Below, piece after piece: positions 7,658 through 19,718 of a stretch of DNA of 64,000 nt (the stretch's first letter is position 1; each line of letters begins with the position of its first letter). Location: NCBI RefSeq assembly GCF_003812745.1, contig NZ_CP033831.1, forward strand, positions 4,712,001 to 4,776,000. The letters are read 5' to 3'. The DNA is from Serratia sp. FDAARGOS_506 (GTDB taxonomy: Bacteria; Pseudomonadota; Gammaproteobacteria; Enterobacterales; Enterobacteriaceae). The translations under genes and the position numbers were made by a program. The notes under the pieces were generated by a model. The model saw nothing but the letters and a program-made list of their open reading frames with translations. It was not told the DNA's origin and made no database searches.

Positions 7658-9469
7658 ATGTCCGTGCGCATTTTCGCTGCTCTGGTGCTCTCGGCACTGA
7701 GCTTCGGTCTGCAGGCCGAAGCCCTCAACGAAAGCTACGCTTTCGCCCTTCTCGGTGAACCGAAATACGCCACCGACTTCAGCCATTTCGACTACGTCAA
7801 TCCGGCGGCGCCCAAAGGCGGCGACGTGCGGCTGGCGGCCATCGGCACCTACGACAACTTCAACCGCTTCGCCACCCGCGGCGTGCCCGGTGCCCGTACC
7901 GACCAACTTTACGATACCCTGTTCGCGACGTCCGACGACGAACCCGGCAGCTTTTATCCGCTGATTGCCGAATCGGCCCGTTACCCCAGCGATCTGCGCT
8001 GGGTCGAAGTGGACATCAACGCCCGCGCCCGCTTCCAGGACGGCACCCCGATCACCGCCGCCGACGTGGCCTTTACCTTCAACAAGTTCATGACCGAAGG
8101 CGTGCCGCAGTTTCGCTCTTATTACAAAGGCGTCACGGTCAAGGCTATCTCGCGTTTGACGGTGCGTATGGAGTTTCCACAGCCGAACAAAGAGGCGATG
8201 CTGTCGCTATTCGGCAGTCTGCCGATCCTCCCGGCTGCTTTTTGGCAAGGGCATAAGCTCAATGAGCCGCTCAACATCCCGCCGCTCGCCAGCGGCCCGT
8301 ATAAAATCGGCGATTACCGTCTCGGCCAGTACATCACCTACCAGCGAGTGCGCGATTACTGGGCCGCCAACCTGCCGGTAAACCGCGGCCGCTATAACTT
8401 CGACAGCATTCGCTACGATTATTACCTGGACGATAAAGTAGCGCTGGAAGCCTTCAAGGCCGGCGCTTACGATTTCCGCATCGAGCCGTCGCCCAAAAGC
8501 TGGGCCACCCAGTACCAGGGCGGCAACTTCGCGCGTAACTACATCATCAAGCAAGACGAGATCAATCAGGCTGCCCAGAATACCCGCTGGTTGGCATTCA
8601 ACATCCAAAAACCGCAGTTCGCCGATCGGCGGGTGCGGGAAGCGATCGGCCTGGCTTTCGACTTCAACTGGATGAACAAGGCGCTGTATTACAACGCCTA
8701 TCAGCGCGCCGACAGCTATTTCCAAAACACCGCCTACGCCGCCCGCGGCTACCCGGACGCCGCCGAGCTGGCCTTGCTGGCGCCGCTCAAAGGCCAGGTG
8801 CCGCCTGAGGTGTTTACCAGCATCTACCAGCCACCCGCTTCCGACGGCAGCGGCAGCGATCGGCAAAACCTGCTGAAGGCGACCCAACTACTGAAAGAAG
8901 CCGGTTGGGTGGTCAAAAATCAAAAGCTGGTCAACGCCAAAACCGGCCAGCCGTTCACCTTCGAGCTGATGCTGCTGAGCGGCAGCAACTTTCAGTACGT
9001 ATTGCCATTCCGCCATAACCTGCAGCGGCTGGGCATCGATATGCAAATTCGCGAGGTCGACGCCTCACAGTACACGCGCCGTCTGCGCGAACGCGATTTC
9101 GACATGATGCCGACGGTCTATCAAGCGATGGCGTTCCCCACCACCAACTTGCAAATCATTTGGGGTTCGGAGTACGTCAACTCCAGTTACAACACCCCCG
9201 GCGTCAAAGATCCGGCGGTCGATAGCCTGGTCAACCAAATCGCCGCCCATCAGGGCGACGAAAAAGCCCTGCTGCCGCTCGGCCGCGCGCTGGACCGGGT
9301 GCTGACCTGGAACAACTACATGCTGCCGATGTGGTACTCCAACCACGATCGCTATGCCTATTGGGACAAGTTCTCCACGCCGCCGATCCGTCCGGCCTAT
9401 GCGATCGGCTTCGACAACTGGTGGTACGACGTCAACAAGGCGGCGCGTTTACCGGCTCAACGGCAATAA
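7658..9469 (+). CDS. yejA: YejA, substrate-binding protein of a peptide/microcin C ABC importer
   Basis: 603 residues from the ATG at 7658, which begins a signal peptide (MSVRIFAALVLSALSFGLQAEA); AGGAG lies upstream. The frame is open back to 7610 but that would put residues before the signal. It belongs to the SBP_bac_5 family, which binds oligopeptides in the periplasm; YejABEF takes up microcin C in E. coli. It is first in yejA-yejB-yejE-yejF. Confidence 0.93.
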   Translation: MSVRIFAALVLSALSFGLQAEALNESYAFALLGEPKYATDFSHFDYVNPAAPKGGDVRLAAIGTYDNFNRFATRGVPGARTDQLYDTLFATSDDEPGSFYPLIAESARYPSDLRWVEVDINARARFQDGTPITAADVAFTFNKFMTEGVPQFRSYYKGVTVKAISRLTVRMEFPQPNKEAMLSLFGSLPILPAAFWQGHKLNEPLNIPPLASGPYKIGDYRLGQYITYQRVRDYWAANLPVNRGRYNFDSIRYDYYLDDKVALEAFKAGAYDFRIEPSPKSWATQYQGGNFARNYIIKQDEINQAAQNTRWLAFNIQKPQFADRRVREAIGLAFDFNWMNKALYYNAYQRADSYFQNTAYAARGYPDAAELALLAPLKGQVPPEVFTSIYQPPASDGSGSDRQNLLKATQLLKEAGWVVKNQKLVNAKTGQPFTFELMLLSGSNFQYVLPFRHNLQRLGIDMQIREVDASQYTRRLRERDFDMMPTVYQAMAFPTTNLQIIWGSEYVNSSYNTPGVKDPAVDSLVNQIAAHQGDEKALLPLGRALDRVLTWNNYMLPMWYSNHDRYAYWDKFSTPPIRPAYAIGFDNWWYDVNKAARLPAQRQ

Positions 9470-9478
9470 GGAGTCGGA

Positions 9479-10573
9479 ATGGCGGCCTATCTGATACGCA
9501 GACTGTTGCTGGTGATCCCCACCCTATGGGCGATCATCACCATCAACTTCTTTATCGTGCAAATTGCACCCGGCGGCCCGGTCGATCAGGCCATCGCCGC
9601 CATTGAGCTGGGGCATGGCAGCGGTTTTGGCAGCGGCGGTGTCGGCGAAGGCCTGGGCCATGTTCGAGCCGGCGTTCCCGCCGCAACCGAAGGACAGTAT
9701 CGCGGTTCGCGCGGCCTGGATCCGGAGGTGATCGCCGAGATCACAAAACGCTACGGCTTCGACAAACCGCTGCACGAACGCTACTTCACCATGCTGTGGA
9801 ACTATATGCGCTTCGACTTCGGCGACAGCCTGTTTCGCGGCGCCTCGGTGATGCAGCTGATCGGCCAGAGCCTGCCGGTCTCCATCACGCTGGGCCTTTG
9901 GAGCACGCTGATCATCTACCTGGTGTCGATCCCGCTCGGCATCCGCAAAGCCGTCCACAACGGCAGCGCGTTCGACACCTGGAGCAGCACGCTGATCATC
10001 ATCGGCTACGCCATTCCGGCTTTCCTGTTCGCCATCCTGATGATTGTGCTGTTCGCCGGCGGCAGCTACCTGGACTGGTTCCCGCTGCGCGGTCTGGTCT
10101 CCAGCAACTTCGATACCCTCTCGTGGCCGGCAAAGATCGCCGACTACCTGTGGCACATCACCCTGCCGGTGCTGGCGACGGTGATCGGCGGCTTCGCCAC
10201 CCTGACCATACTGACCAAAAACGCGTTCCTCGACGAGATCCGCAAGCAGTACGTCACCACCGCCCGCGCCAAAGGACTGGATGAGAAAAAGATCCTGTAC
10301 CGCCACGTGTTCCGCAACGCCATGCTGCTGGTGATCGCCGGTTTTCCGGCCACCTTTATCAGCATGTTCTTCACCGGCTCGCTGCTGATAGAAGTCATGT
10401 TCTCGCTCAACGGCCTGGGGCTGCTGGGCTACGACGCCACGCTGCAGCGCGACTACCCGGTGATGTTCGGCACGCTGTATATCTTCACCCTGATCGGCCT
10501 GCTGTTGAATATCCTCAGCGATATCACCTACACCCTGGTCGATCCGCGCATTGATTTCGAGGCCCGCCAATGA
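9479..10573 (+). CDS. yejB: YejB, ABC importer permease
   Basis: 364 residues. A DppB/OppB-type inner-membrane permease with N-terminal helix [24 protein letters not shown] and the EAA-loop region [20 protein letters not shown] that contacts the ATPase. It starts nine bases after yejA behind AAGGAG and overlaps yejE by ATGA, so the two are probably translated together. Confidence 0.95.
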   Translation: MAAYLIRRLLLVIPTLWAIITINFFIVQIAPGGPVDQAIAAIELGHGSGFGSGGVGEGLGHVRAGVPAATEGQYRGSRGLDPEVIAEITKRYGFDKPLHERYFTMLWNYMRFDFGDSLFRGASVMQLIGQSLPVSITLGLWSTLIIYLVSIPLGIRKAVHNGSAFDTWSSTLIIIGYAIPAFLFAILMIVLFAGGSYLDWFPLRGLVSSNFDTLSWPAKIADYLWHITLPVLATVIGGFATLTILTKNAFLDEIRKQYVTTARAKGLDEKKILYRHVFRNAMLLVIAGFPATFISMFFTGSLLIEVMFSLNGLGLLGYDATLQRDYPVMFGTLYIFTLIGLLLNILSDITYTLVDPRIDFEARQ

Positions 10574-11595
10574 GCCACCTTAGCCCGAGCAACCAGGCGC
10601 GCTGGGCGCGTTTTCGCCGCAACCGCCGCGGCTACTGGTCGCTGTGGATCTTCTTGGTGCTGTTCACCCTGAGCCTGGCCGCCGATCTGATCGCCAACGA
10701 CAAACCGCTGTTGGTGCGTTATGAAGGCCGGTTGTACCTGCCGTTTATGATTAACTACAGCGAAACCGCCTTCGGCGGCGAACTGAACACCGAAGCCGAC
10801 TATCAGGATCCGTTCGTTCAGCGGCAGATTGAACGCCACGGTTGGGCGGTCTGGGCACCAATCCGCTTCAGTTACGACACCATCAACTTCGCTACCGAGG
10901 TGCCCTTCCCCTCACCACCTTCGCGCCACAACCTGCTGGGCACCGACAGCAACGGCAGCGACGTGCTGGCCCGAGTGCTGTACGGCTTTCGCATCTCAAT
11001 GCTGTTCGGCCTGGCGCTGACGCTGTTTTCCAGCCTGATCGGCGTGTGCGTCGGCGCCACTCAGGGCTATTACGGCGGGCGTTTCGATCTGTGGGGGCAA
11101 CGCTTTATCGAAGTATGGTCGGGCATGCCGACGCTGTTTCTGATCATTCTGCTGTCGAGCATCGTCCAGCCCAATTTCTGGTGGCTGCTCGGCATCACCA
11201 TCCTGTTCGGCTGGATGAGCCTGGTGGGCGTGGTGCGCGCCGAATTCCTGCGCACGCGCAATTTTGATTACATCCGCGCCGCGCGCGCCATGGGCGTGCC
11301 GGATCGGGTGATCATGTCCCGCCATATGCTGCCCAACGCCATGGTGGCGACGCTGACCTTCCTGCCGTTTATCCTCTGCGGCTCAATCACTACCCTGACG
11401 TCGCTCGACTTCCTCGGTTTCGGTCTGCCGATCGGTTCGCCGTCGCTCGGTGAATTGTTGCTGCAAGGCAAAAACAATCTGCAGGCGCCGTGGCTTGGCA
11501 TCACCGCCTTCCTGGTATTGGCGGTGCTGCTGTCGTTATTAATCTTTATCGGCGAAGCGGTGCGCGACGCCTTTGACCCCAGCAAGGCGCATTGA
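10570..11595 (+). CDS. yejE: YejE, ABC importer permease
   Basis: 341 residues. A DppC/OppC-type permease with a characteristic N-terminal insertion between the first helix and the [20 protein letters not shown] segment. The EAA loop is [23 protein letters not shown]. Its start overlaps the yejB stop. It pairs with YejB to form the membrane channel. Confidence 0.95.
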   Translation: MSHLSPSNQARWARFRRNRRGYWSLWIFLVLFTLSLAADLIANDKPLLVRYEGRLYLPFMINYSETAFGGELNTEADYQDPFVQRQIERHGWAVWAPIRFSYDTINFATEVPFPSPPSRHNLLGTDSNGSDVLARVLYGFRISMLFGLALTLFSSLIGVCVGATQGYYGGRFDLWGQRFIEVWSGMPTLFLIILLSSIVQPNFWWLLGITILFGWMSLVGVVRAEFLRTRNFDYIRAARAMGVPDRVIMSRHMLPNAMVATLTFLPFILCGSITTLTSLDFLGFGLPIGSPSLGELLLQGKNNLQAPWLGITAFLVLAVLLSLLIFIGEAVRDAFDPSKAH

Positions 11596-11596
11596 T

Positions 11597-13207
11597 ATGG
11601 CCACTCCTTTGCTCGCTATTCAGGATCTCAGCATCGCCTTTCGCCAGGGCGACACCGTCACGCCGGTGGTCAACGAACTCTCGCTGCAAATAGCGCCGGC
11701 GGAAACGCTGGCGCTGGTGGGGGAATCCGGCTCCGGCAAAAGCGTCACCGCTCTGTCTATACTGCGCCTGCTGCCCGCGCCGCCGGTGGTTTACCCTACC
11801 GGCGATATCCTGTTCAACGGCGACTCGTTGCTGAATGCGCCGGAAGCGGCGCTGCGCAAGGTGCGCGGCAATCAGATCGCGATGATCTTTCAGGAACCGA
11901 TGGTGTCGCTTAACCCACTGCACACCGTCGAGAAACAGCTGGCGGAAGTGCTGATGCTGCACCGCGGCCTGCGGCGCGAAGCCGCGCGCGCAGAGATCGT
12001 CGAATGCCTGGAGCGCGTTGGCATCCGCCAGGCCAAAAGCCGGCTGCAGGACTATCCGCATCAGCTCTCCGGCGGTGAACGCCAGCGGGTAATGATCGCT
12101 ATGGCGGTGTTGACCCGCCCGAAACTGCTGATCGCCGACGAACCCACTACTGCGCTCGACGTCACTATCCAGGCGCAGATCCTGACACTGCTGCAAGAGC
12201 TTAAGCAGGAGATGGGCATGGGGCTGCTGTTCATCACCCACAACCTGAATATCGTGCGCCGCCTGGCGGACAACGTGGCGGTGATGCGCCAGGGCCGCTG
12301 CGTGGAGCAAAACGGCCGTGCGCAGCTGTTCAGCCGGCCGCAGCATCCCTACACGCAGCAGCTGCTGGCCGCCGAGGACGTCGGTGAGCCGCTGCCGCTG
12401 CCTGCCGCAGCCAACGGGCGCGCCGGCGACGAGCGGCCGCTGCTCAAGGTGGAAGATCTGCAGGTGCGCTTCCCCATCCGACGCGGCCTGCTGCGCCGCA
12501 CGGTGGATTATCACTATGCATTGAAATCATTGAGTTTCGAGCTGCACGCCGGGGAAAGCGTGGGGCTGGTGGGGGAATCCGGCTCGGGTAAAAGCACCAC
12601 CGGGCTGGCGCTGCTGCGCCTGTTGGCCTCCCGGGGCGCCATCTGGTTCGACGGCGAACCGCTGCACCCGCTCACGATGAAGCAGATGCTGCCCTACCGC
12701 AGCCGGATGCAAATCGTCTTCCAAGATCCCTACTCCGCCCTGAACCCACGCCTGAACGTGCAGCAAATCATCGCCGAAGGGCTGGAAGTGCACCAGCGGC
12801 TTAGCGCCGAGCAGCGGGAACAGCGCGTGATCGAGGTATTGCAGGAGGTCGGCCTGGATCCGCAGCTGCGCCATCGCTATCCCACCGAGTTTTCCGGCGG
12901 CCAGCGTCAGCGTATCGCCATCGCGCGCGCGCTGATCCTGCAACCACAGCTGCTGATCCTCGACGAACCGACCTCTTCGCTGGATAAATCGGTGCAGGCG
13001 CAGATCCTGACGCTGCTGAAATCGCTGCAGCAACGCCACCGGCTGGCTTATCTGTTCATCAGCCATGACTTACAGGTGGTGCGTTCGCTATGTCACCAGG
13101 TTATCGTGCTGCGACAGGGGGAAGTGGTTGAACAAGGAGACTGCCGGGCGATTTTCGCGGCGCCCGCCGCCGACTATACCCGTCAACTGCTGAAGTTGGC
13201 GGATTAG
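11597..13207 (+). CDS. yejF: YejF, double ATP-binding subunit of the importer
   Basis: 536 residues from the ATG at 11597, one base after the yejE stop. Two complete ABC ATPase halves are fused: Walker A GESGSGKS occurs twice, with LSGGERQRV and FSGGQRQRI signatures and ADEPTTALD and LDEPTSSLD Walker B motifs. It powers uptake through YejBE. The chain is slightly longer than the E. coli protein (529). Confidence 0.95.
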   Translation: MATPLLAIQDLSIAFRQGDTVTPVVNELSLQIAPAETLALVGESGSGKSVTALSILRLLPAPPVVYPTGDILFNGDSLLNAPEAALRKVRGNQIAMIFQEPMVSLNPLHTVEKQLAEVLMLHRGLRREAARAEIVECLERVGIRQAKSRLQDYPHQLSGGERQRVMIAMAVLTRPKLLIADEPTTALDVTIQAQILTLLQELKQEMGMGLLFITHNLNIVRRLADNVAVMRQGRCVEQNGRAQLFSRPQHPYTQQLLAAEDVGEPLPLPAAANGRAGDERPLLKVEDLQVRFPIRRGLLRRTVDYHYALKSLSFELHAGESVGLVGESGSGKSTTGLALLRLLASRGAIWFDGEPLHPLTMKQMLPYRSRMQIVFQDPYSALNPRLNVQQIIAEGLEVHQRLSAEQREQRVIEVLQEVGLDPQLRHRYPTEFSGGQRQRIAIARALILQPQLLILDEPTSSLDKSVQAQILTLLKSLQQRHRLAYLFISHDLQVVRSLCHQVIVLRQGEVVEQGDCRAIFAAPAADYTRQLLKLAD

Positions 13208-13215
13208 CGGCGAAT

Positions 13216-13560
13216 TCAGAAAGGGTATTGCGCGCTGAGCGGTTCAGCAATCGCGGCGCCGACGTTTTTCAGGCGGCACATGGTGGCGCTCTCGTCGCTG
13301 CGCTGCACGAACAGGCAAGGCTCCCCTTCCCATTCGACGATCGCGCAGTCGACCTGAATCTCCTGCAGCGACAGATTGAGCTGTTGCATAACCTGCCAGG
13401 CCTCGGCCCCTTCATGGCTGAGTAACTTCAGCCCAATCAGGTTGTTATCCTCGTCTACTCCGTTAAACGGAAGCGGTTCTACCTTCACGCCGGTAAAACC
13501 GGATAGCCAACGATAACTTTGCGGCAAGCGATGCACTACCGAAAGTTGGATACTCTCCAC
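13216..13560 (-). CDS. yejG: YejG, conserved protein of unknown function
   Basis: 114 residues beginning [31 protein letters not shown]. No catalytic motif is visible and the function is unknown. It is convergent with yejF (9-bp gap). The assignment rests on similarity to E. coli YejG and on its position next to yejF and bcr. Confidence 0.85.
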   Translation of the reverse strand: MESIQLSVVHRLPQSYRWLSGFTGVKVEPLPFNGVDEDNNLIGLKLLSHEGAEAWQVMQQLNLSLQEIQVDCAIVEWEGEPCLFVQRSDESATMCRLKNVGAAIAEPLSAQYPF

Positions 13561-14153
13561 ATGAAATCCCTAGATTGAAAAGGTGAAACACTTTTACCTG
13601 ACAGGGTTACTAAGTTATAGCCGTTGACTCCCGACTCTGCCGCGCACAAATGTTATTTAAATGTAAATTTTGCCGCAAGCCATTAACCAGACCCCGTGCT
13701 TGCCGATGTCGTGCCATTTTTTGGCGCGCCGTGCGGTGTTATTTCACGGCATTTTGCGACTCAGCTCGCATTTTTGCGTTATATGTAACCCTTTCCCGCA
13801 GCGATCTCAACTCTTTTTTCTTGCAATGCGACTACTTTTCCGTCGCCATATTTTTACAATGAAGAAACATTTGCCCCACCGCGTTAGCGCAGCATCACCA
13901 GCTAATACCTTGATTTACATCAATCCTAATACAAACCCCCCGTACCGCTCAGCCGGCATAACGCTTCGCCTCGCGAGAAATATTGGGCGGTGTGAGAGTG
14001 GGATTTTTTAACAAAAAGCACACAGGTGAGAAAACGACCAATTAATTAGCAGGCATATATTTAGCAACAAATTTTTCATTGCCAGTTGCCCCCTGAAATG
14101 GCAGGGCGCAACCCGTGACGATTCAGGGCAATACGCCCCGAATCGGGAGAACC
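13561..14153. other. Non-coding AT-rich region between yejG and bcr
   Basis: 593 bp. It must hold the yejG promoter. A 113-codon open frame at 13670-14011 has no recognisable protein character and I do not call it. The only clear signal is an exact FNR-type dyad at 13910. Confidence 0.5.
13910..13923. promoter_or_regulatory. Perfect FNR-type box
   Basis: TTGATTTACATCAA is an exact match to TTGAT-N4-ATCAA. It is about 350 bp upstream of yejG and 230 bp beyond the 3' end of bcr. No well-placed -10 or gene explains it. The sequence match is observed; occupancy by FNR is inferred. Confidence 0.5.
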
Positions 14154-15377
14154 TCAGGCCGCGCGATCGCGCGGCCGGCTGGCGTAAAGATAGAACAGCA
14201 CCGCCACGATGCTGCACAGCGCCATCGAGGTGACCATGGGCCAGGCGCTCTTGCCCGGCGCCATCGACAGCACCGCCCCCACCAGCGCGCCGATGCTGAA
14301 ACGCAGCGTGCCGGCCAGGGAAGAGGCGGTGCCCGCCATATGGGGGAAATCATCCAGGATCACCGCCATGGCGTTGGAAGAGATCATCGCGATGCACCCC
14401 AGATAGACCGCAACGCCGATCACCAGCGCCCAGAAGCCGAGGCCGACGGCGCTCACCGCCACCAGCCACAGCCCCATCGCCAACTGCACCAGCAGCCCCA
14501 GTTTGAACATTTTGACCGCGCCGAACCGCCGCACGTTGCGGCTATTGATCAACGTTGTCAGGAACAGGAAGACGATGTTCAACGCAAAATAATAGCCGAA
14601 GTGCTGCGGCGAAACGTGGTTCAGCTCGATGTAGACGAACGGCCCGGCGCTGAGGAAAGAAAACATACCCGCAAACGAGAAGGCGCTGGCCAACATGTAG
14701 CTCAGCACTCGCTTGTGGCGGAACAGCGAACCGAAGTTGCCCAGCGTGGTGCGCAGGTGGAACCGCTGTCGCCGCTCTTTCGGTAGCGTCTCCTTGATAT
14801 ACAAGGCCACCAGCAGTGAACCGATCAGCGCCGCGGCGCCCATGGTCCAGAAGATGGCGTGCCAGCTGAACCACAGCAGCAGCGCGCCGCCGATCATCGG
14901 TGCCAGCAGCGGCGCAATGGTCATCACCAGAATGACGAACGACATCATGCGCGAGAACTCGTCCTTGGTGAACATGTCGCGCATCAGGGCGTTGATCACC
15001 ACGCTGGCGGCGGCGGCAGCCAGGCCGTGCAGGAAACGCAGTCCGATCAGTTGGTCGATCGACTGCGCCATGGCGCAGGCACAGCCGGCAATGGCGAAGA
15101 TCAGCGTTCCCCACAGGATCACCGGCTTGCGGCCGAGGCTGTCCGACATCGGCCCATAAAACAGCTGCCCGAAGGCAAAGCCGAGCATATAGGCGCTGAG
15201 CGTCATCTGCACGCTGCCAGACTCGACGCCAAACTGGGCGGCGATCACCGGCATACTGGGCAGGTACATGTCGATGGCCAACGGCATCAACATGGACAAC
15301 AGGCCCAAAATGAAAATCAAACCGAGATGAGAGGTTCGGTTCTGTTGCACGTTCCACGACTCCTTAATCGGCCGCAA
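14154..15377 (-). CDS. bcr: Bcr/CflA family drug efflux MFS transporter
   Basis: 407 residues (E. coli Bcr 396; a GTG a few codons in could be the true start). A 12-helix proton antiporter associated with bicyclomycin and sulfonamide efflux. Visible are the MFS motif [12 protein letters not shown] and the antiporter-type segment [19 protein letters not shown]. Its last codons (14157-14176) form a 20-bp perfect palindrome. It lies 14 bp downstream of rsuA on the same strand, so co-transcription is likely. Confidence 0.92.
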   Translation of the reverse strand: MRPIKESWNVQQNRTSHLGLIFILGLLSMLMPLAIDMYLPSMPVIAAQFGVESGSVQMTLSAYMLGFAFGQLFYGPMSDSLGRKPVILWGTLIFAIAGCACAMAQSIDQLIGLRFLHGLAAAAASVVINALMRDMFTKDEFSRMMSFVILVMTIAPLLAPMIGGALLLWFSWHAIFWTMGAAALIGSLLVALYIKETLPKERRQRFHLRTTLGNFGSLFRHKRVLSYMLASAFSFAGMFSFLSAGPFVYIELNHVSPQHFGYYFALNIVFLFLTTLINSRNVRRFGAVKMFKLGLLVQLAMGLWLVAVSAVGLGFWALVIGVAVYLGCIAMISSNAMAVILDDFPHMAGTASSLAGTLRFSIGALVGAVLSMAPGKSAWPMVTSMALCSIVAVLFYLYASRPRDRAA

Positions 15378-15391
15378 TCGATGATAGGTTT

Positions 15392-16105
15392 TCAGTCCTG
15401 CAGGTGCGGCGCGCCCACGCTGGCGATCTCTTCTTCGGTCAGTGGGCGGTATTCGCCCGGCGCCAGATCGTCATCCAGCACGATGGCGCCGATGCGCTCA
15501 CGGTGCAACTCGATCACCCGGTTGCCGACGGCAGCGAACATCCGCTTCACCTGGTGGTAGCGCCCTTCGCTGATGGTCAGGCGTACCACGCGCTCGTCAA
15601 CCTGCTCCAGCGTCGCCGGCCGCGTCAGATCTTTCTCGTTGTGCAGTTGCACCCCTTCGGCGAAACGCTGCGCGGTGTCTTCCGCCAGCGGGTGCTCCAG
15701 CGTCACCAGATAGGTTTTTTCGCAGTGGTGGCGCGGTGACGTGACGCGGTGCGACCACTGGCCGTCGTCGGTCATCAACACCAGCCCGGTGGTGTCGATA
15801 TCCAGCCGCCCGGCGGCGTGCAGTTTGTACGCAACCGGCTCATCGAGGAAATACAGCACCGTGGGATGATCGGGATCGTCGGTGGAGCAGACGTAACCCT
15901 GCGGTTTGTTGAGCATGAAATAGCGCGGGCCGTTCTGCTGCTGCAGCGGATTGCCGTCGAACGCCACTTCCTGCTCCGGGGTCAGTTTGATCGCCCCGCT
16001 CTTCACCACCTCACCGTCCACGGTGACGCGTTTTGCCCGAAGTTCGCGCGCCACCAGCGCACGGCTAATGCCTAACTGCTGAGATAAAAACTTGTCCAAT
16101 CGCAT
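15392..16105 (-). CDS. rsuA: 16S rRNA pseudouridine(516) synthase RsuA
   Basis: 237 residues from the ATG at 16105, where the S4 RNA-binding domain begins ([20 protein letters not shown]); the longer frame adds an unlikely 27-residue extension. The catalytic aspartate lies in [17 protein letters not shown]. It converts U516 of 16S rRNA to pseudouridine during small-subunit assembly. Confidence 0.94.
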   Translation of the reverse strand: MRLDKFLSQQLGISRALVARELRAKRVTVDGEVVKSGAIKLTPEQEVAFDGNPLQQQNGPRYFMLNKPQGYVCSTDDPDHPTVLYFLDEPVAYKLHAAGRLDIDTTGLVLMTDDGQWSHRVTSPRHHCEKTYLVTLEHPLAEDTAQRFAEGVQLHNEKDLTRPATLEQVDERVVRLTISEGRYHQVKRMFAAVGNRVIELHRERIGAIVLDDDLAPGEYRPLTEEEIASVGAPHLQD

Positions 16106-16421
16106 GGGATCTGCTTTGCCTGTCGTTGTTATGATCGCATTGATCGTATTGCCAAAATATGACGCCCGCCGTTGCACCGGGTGCAAATGGCAGGTTCAGG
16201 GGGGAAATCGCGTGGGGGAACAGCGATTGCTGTCACACGAGTATAGCGGCACAACGCGTTGCCCGACAGAGGTAATTTTCACGCTCCTCGCACCGCACGC
16301 GCTCAGAAGGCATAATAATAGAAATTTTTCGGCTGCCGGGGAGTAAAACGTCACGGTTTCTGTGGAAACAACGGTGACAAAACCGCCTCCCGACGGCCAT
16401 CTCAACCCACGGCGTTCATTT
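16106..16421. other. Divergent non-coding region rsuA/radD
   Basis: 316 bp that must hold the rsuA and radD promoters. I see no gene, repeat or clear operator here. Confidence 0.4.
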
Positions 16422-18179
16422 ATGGCCTTTACCCTACGCCCTTACCAACTGGAAGCGGTCGAAGCCACCATCAATCATTTCCGTCGGCATCCCGAACCGG
16501 CGCTGATCGTGCTGCCGACCGGCGCCGGCAAAAGCCTGGTGATCGCCGAGCTGGCGAAGCGCGCCCGCGGGCGGGTGCTGGTGTTGGCGCACGTCAAGGA
16601 ACTGGTGGCACAAAACCACGCCAAATACTGCGCCTACGGCCTGGAGGCGGACATCTTCGCCGCCGGTCTGCAGCAAAAAGAGAGCGCCGGCAAGGTGGTG
16701 TTCGGCAGCGTGCAGTCGGTGGCGCGCAACCTGCCGCTGTTCGACGGCGCCTTTTCTCTGCTGATCGTCGATGAATGCCACCGCATCAGCGACGACGACG
16801 ACAGCCAGTACCAGCAAATCATCCAGCATTTGCAGAAAACCAACCCGCAGCTGCGGCTGCTGGGGCTGACCGCCACACCTTATCGCCTGGGCAAGGGCTG
16901 GATCTACCAGTACCATTACCACGGTTTCACCCGCGGCGACGGCGCCAGCCTGTTTCGCGACTGCATCTACGAGCTGCCGCTGCGCTATATGATTAAGAAC
17001 GGCTTCCTGGTGCCGCCTGAGCGGCTGGACATGCCGATCGTGCAGTACGATTTCAGCCGACTGGAGGCCAGAAGCAACGGCCTGTTCAGCGAAGCGGATC
17101 TGAACCGCGAGCTGAAGCGGCAAAACCGCGTCACGCCGCACATCATCAGCCAGATCGTGGAGTACGCCGAGGATCGCAAGGGTGTGATGATCTTCGCCGC
17201 TACCGTCGAGCACGCCCGCGAGATCCACGGCCTGCTGCCGAACGGCGAGGCCGCGCTGGTCAGCGCCGAGACGCCACCTGCCGAGCGCGATGCGCTGATC
17301 GAGGCGTTCAAACAGCAGCGACTGCGCTATCTGGTCAACGTGGCGGTGTTGACCACCGGCTTCGACGCGCCACACGTCGATCTGATCGCTATCCTGCGCC
17401 CGACCGAGTCCGTCAGCCTGTATCAGCAGATCGTCGGCCGCGGGCTGCGGCTGGCACCCGGCAAGGAGGACTGCCTGATCCTCGACTACGCCGGCAACCC
17501 GCACGACTTGTTCACGCCGGAGGTCGGCGTCAGCAAGCCGCACGGCGACAGCCAACCGGTACAGGTATTCTGCCCGGCCTGCGGCTTCGCCAACCTGTTC
17601 TGGGGCAAGTGCACCGAAAACGGCGACATCATCGAGCACTACGGCCGCCGCTGTCAGGGCTGGTTGGAGGACGACGACGGCCACCGCGAGCAGTGCGATT
17701 ACCGCTTTCGGTTCAAGAGCTGCCCGCACTGCGGCGCGGAGAACGACATCGCCGCGCGCCGCTGCCACCAGTGCCAGGAAGTGCTGGTTGATCCCGACGA
17801 CATGCTGAAGGCGGCGCTGAAGCTGAAAGACGCGCTGGTGCTGCGCTGCGGCGGCATGGAGCTGCAAAGCGGCCGCGACGACAAGGGCGAATGGCTGAAG
17901 GCCACCTATTACGACGAGGACGGCACCAGCACCAGCGAGCGCTTCCGCCTGCAGACGCCGGCGCAGCGCAAAGCGTTCGAGATGCTGTTCCTGCGTCCGC
18001 ATCAGCGCGCGCCGGGTGTACCTTTCACCTGGCACACCGCCGCCGACGTGCTGGCGCAACAGCAGGCGCTGCGCCATCCGGATTTCGTGGTGGCGCGCAA
18101 ACGCGGGCAGTTTTGGCAGGTGCGTGAGAAAGTGTTCGATTATCAAGGCCGTTTCCGCCGTGCCAATCAGTTGGCCTGA
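16422..18179 (+). CDS. radD: DEAD/H-box ATPase RadD (YejH)
   Basis: 585 residues from the ATG at 16422 (E. coli 586). A superfamily 2 helicase-like DNA repair protein that works with RecA in double-strand-break repair. The N-terminal half has Q-motif-like [13 protein letters not shown], Walker A LPTGAGKS, Walker B DECH, SAT-like TATPYRL and motif [16 protein letters not shown]. The C-terminal part carries paired cysteines (CPACGF, CPHCGA, CHQC) that fit zinc binding. Confidence 0.94.
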   Translation: MAFTLRPYQLEAVEATINHFRRHPEPALIVLPTGAGKSLVIAELAKRARGRVLVLAHVKELVAQNHAKYCAYGLEADIFAAGLQQKESAGKVVFGSVQSVARNLPLFDGAFSLLIVDECHRISDDDDSQYQQIIQHLQKTNPQLRLLGLTATPYRLGKGWIYQYHYHGFTRGDGASLFRDCIYELPLRYMIKNGFLVPPERLDMPIVQYDFSRLEARSNGLFSEADLNRELKRQNRVTPHIISQIVEYAEDRKGVMIFAATVEHAREIHGLLPNGEAALVSAETPPAERDALIEAFKQQRLRYLVNVAVLTTGFDAPHVDLIAILRPTESVSLYQQIVGRGLRLAPGKEDCLILDYAGNPHDLFTPEVGVSKPHGDSQPVQVFCPACGFANLFWGKCTENGDIIEHYGRRCQGWLEDDDGHREQCDYRFRFKSCPHCGAENDIAARRCHQCQEVLVDPDDMLKAALKLKDALVLRCGGMELQSGRDDKGEWLKATYYDEDGTSTSERFRLQTPAQRKAFEMLFLRPHQRAPGVPFTWHTAADVLAQQQALRHPDFVVARKRGQFWQVREKVFDYQGRFRRANQLA

Positions 18180-18210
18180 GCGAACGGCCCTCAATCTAGG
18201 CAGGTTTTCG

Positions 18211-18239
18211 TTGCCCTGCGGGCGGCTTTCCGTTAAAAT
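18211..18239 (+). promoter_or_regulatory. Promoter of rplY
   Basis: TTGCCC and TAAAAT are separated by 17 bp. The transcript would start near 18246 and have a leader of about 95 nt containing a hairpin around GCTAC/GTAGC. Autogenous control by L25 through the leader is known in E. coli and is plausible here. Confidence 0.7.
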
Positions 18240-18341
18240 GCCGCGCGCTTTACCTGGGCCTGCCCAGCGTTAAAGCGGAATTCCGAACTTGCTACTTGGG
18301 TCGCCTGTAGCAGGGTAAATTTTCTTTTAAGAGAAAAAACA

Positions 18342-18626
18342 ATGTTCACTATCAATGCAGAAGTACGTAAAGACCAGGGTAAAGGTGCGAGCCGCCGCCT
18401 GCGTGCAGCAAACAAATTCCCAGCTATCGTTTACGGTGGCAAAGAAGCTGCAGTTTCCATCGAATTGGATCATGATTCTGTCAAGAACATGGAAGCTAAA
18501 CCAGAATTCTACAGCGAAGCAGTAACTCTGGTTATCGACGGTAAAGAAACCAAAGTTAAGGTTCAGGCTGTACAGCGTCACCCGTTCAAGCCAAAACTGG
18601 CTCACATCGACTTCGTTCGCGTTTAA
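18342..18626 (+). CDS. rplY: 50S ribosomal protein L25
   Basis: 94 residues, the standard length of the short enterobacterial L25 that binds 5S r[36 protein letters not shown] is diagnostic. Codon use is strongly biased to preferred codons, as expected for a ribosomal gene. It is a single-gene unit with its own promoter and terminator. Confidence 0.98.
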   Translation: MFTINAEVRKDQGKGASRRLRAANKFPAIVYGGKEAAVSIELDHDSVKNMEAKPEFYSEAVTLVIDGKETKVKVQAVQRHPFKPKLAHIDFVRV

Positions 18627-18665
18627 TCGCTACGTTTTCGAACCTTTCGGGACGCCGAAATAAAG

Positions 18666-18690
18666 AACGCCGCAATTGCGGCGTTTTTTA
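18666..18690 (+). terminator. Intrinsic terminator of rplY
   Basis: AACGCCGCAATTGCGGCGTT stem followed by TTTTA. It lies between the convergent rplY and yejK and could serve both. Confidence 0.9.
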
Positions 18691-18710
18691 TTGTCTGCGA
18701 TTCGGCAAGC

Positions 18711-19718
18711 TTACTTGCCGCTGCCGGTCCGGCGCTGCAGCTGATCGCGCAGGTTGGGCGGCGTGCCTTTGATAGTCAGCGTGTCGGTGGCCGCATCCCA
18801 GAAAATGCGCTCGCCAAGCAGCATGGCATCGAAGTTCAGGCTGATGCCGCCACCGCTGCCGGCGAATTTGGTCAGCTGACGCAGCGTGCCGCGATCCGCC
18901 GGGAAACTCTCTTCCAGCTCATACCCTTGCTCGCTGGAGAACTGCATGAAGTTTTTCTCGCCAACCGGCGACAGCTCCTGCGACAGCGCCTGCAGTTCAA
19001 TCTCTTCGCCCGCCTGCAGCTGTTCGTTGCAGTAGCTGTACACCTGCTGGCGCACCGACTGGCGCTCGTTCTTGTCCAGCTGCGCATCGGCGCAATAGTC
19101 ATCTACCGCCTGCAGCAACCCGCGGTTTTGCGCCTTGGTGTCCAACCCTTCGGACGCCGCCAGGAAGTCCATGAAGAAGTCGGCGACCTTGCGGCCCACA
19201 CGCCCGCGCAGGAAAGTCAGGTAACGGGTCGATTCCGGGTTGGTTTCCCATTCGGTCAGATCGATACGCGCAACGATATCGGCGTTGTTGATGTCCAGAT
19301 AGTGCGTGGTGTTGATATCCAGCTCTTCGTTGACGCGCATGCTGTTACGGCTGTTCAACACCGCGATCAGCAGGTATTCCACCGCCAGATAACGGTATTG
19401 GCCGAACAGCACCACGCCGCCCTCGGCGAACGGATACTTCGCCAGTTCGTCGCGCAGGCGGCCGGTCGCCGCGCGGCTGAAGGCCAGAAAGTCTTTATCG
19501 TCCTTGCGGCAAGTGCGCAGCGCTTCCGCCAGTTCGCTGCCTTCGTTGAACAGGCCTAAAGCCTTGCTCTTGGCGCTGTAGACGCGATGCAGTTCCGCCA
19601 TCATTTCTTCCACCGCCGCGTTGGTGGGAAGCAAGGAATCGCGCAGCACCACGTCCAGCGTTTGCTCGTCGCGTTTCACCAACTGATGCAGAGCGATCTG
19701 GTCGATATCCAGACTCAT
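18711..19718 (-). CDS. yejK: Nucleoid-associated protein YejK (NdpA)
   Basis: 335 residues, matching the E. coli length. It begins [30 protein letters not shown] and ends in basic residues. It is a chromosome-associated protein reported to interact with topoisomerases; the exact role is not settled. Convergent with rplY and divergent from yejL. AGGAGG lies just upstream of the ATG. Confidence 0.94.
   Translation of the reverse strand: MSLDIDQIALHQLVKRDEQTLDVVLRDSLLPTNAAVEEMMAELHRVYSAKSKALGLFNEGSELAEALRTCRKDDKDFLAFSRAATGRLRDELAKYPFAEGGVVLFGQYRYLAVEYLLIAVLNSRNSMRVNEELDINTTHYLDINNADIVARIDLTEWETNPESTRYLTFLRGRVGRKVADFFMDFLAASEGLDTKAQNRGLLQAVDDYCADAQLDKNERQSVRQQVYSYCNEQLQAGEEIELQALSQELSPVGEKNFMQFSSEQGYELEESFPADRGTLRQLTKFAGSGGGISLNFDAMLLGERIFWDAATDTLTIKGTPPNLRDQLQRRTGSGK

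Noticed and set aside
13670..14011. 113-codon plus-strand frame in the yejG-bcr gap
   Set aside because: Composition looks random, no ribosome site, no recognisable domain.
14157..14176. 20-bp perfect palindrome of G, C and one AT step
   Set aside because: It is made by the last codons of bcr (Arg-Pro-Arg-Asp-Arg-Ala-Ala). It may help termination, but no T run follows, so I do not list it as a separate site.
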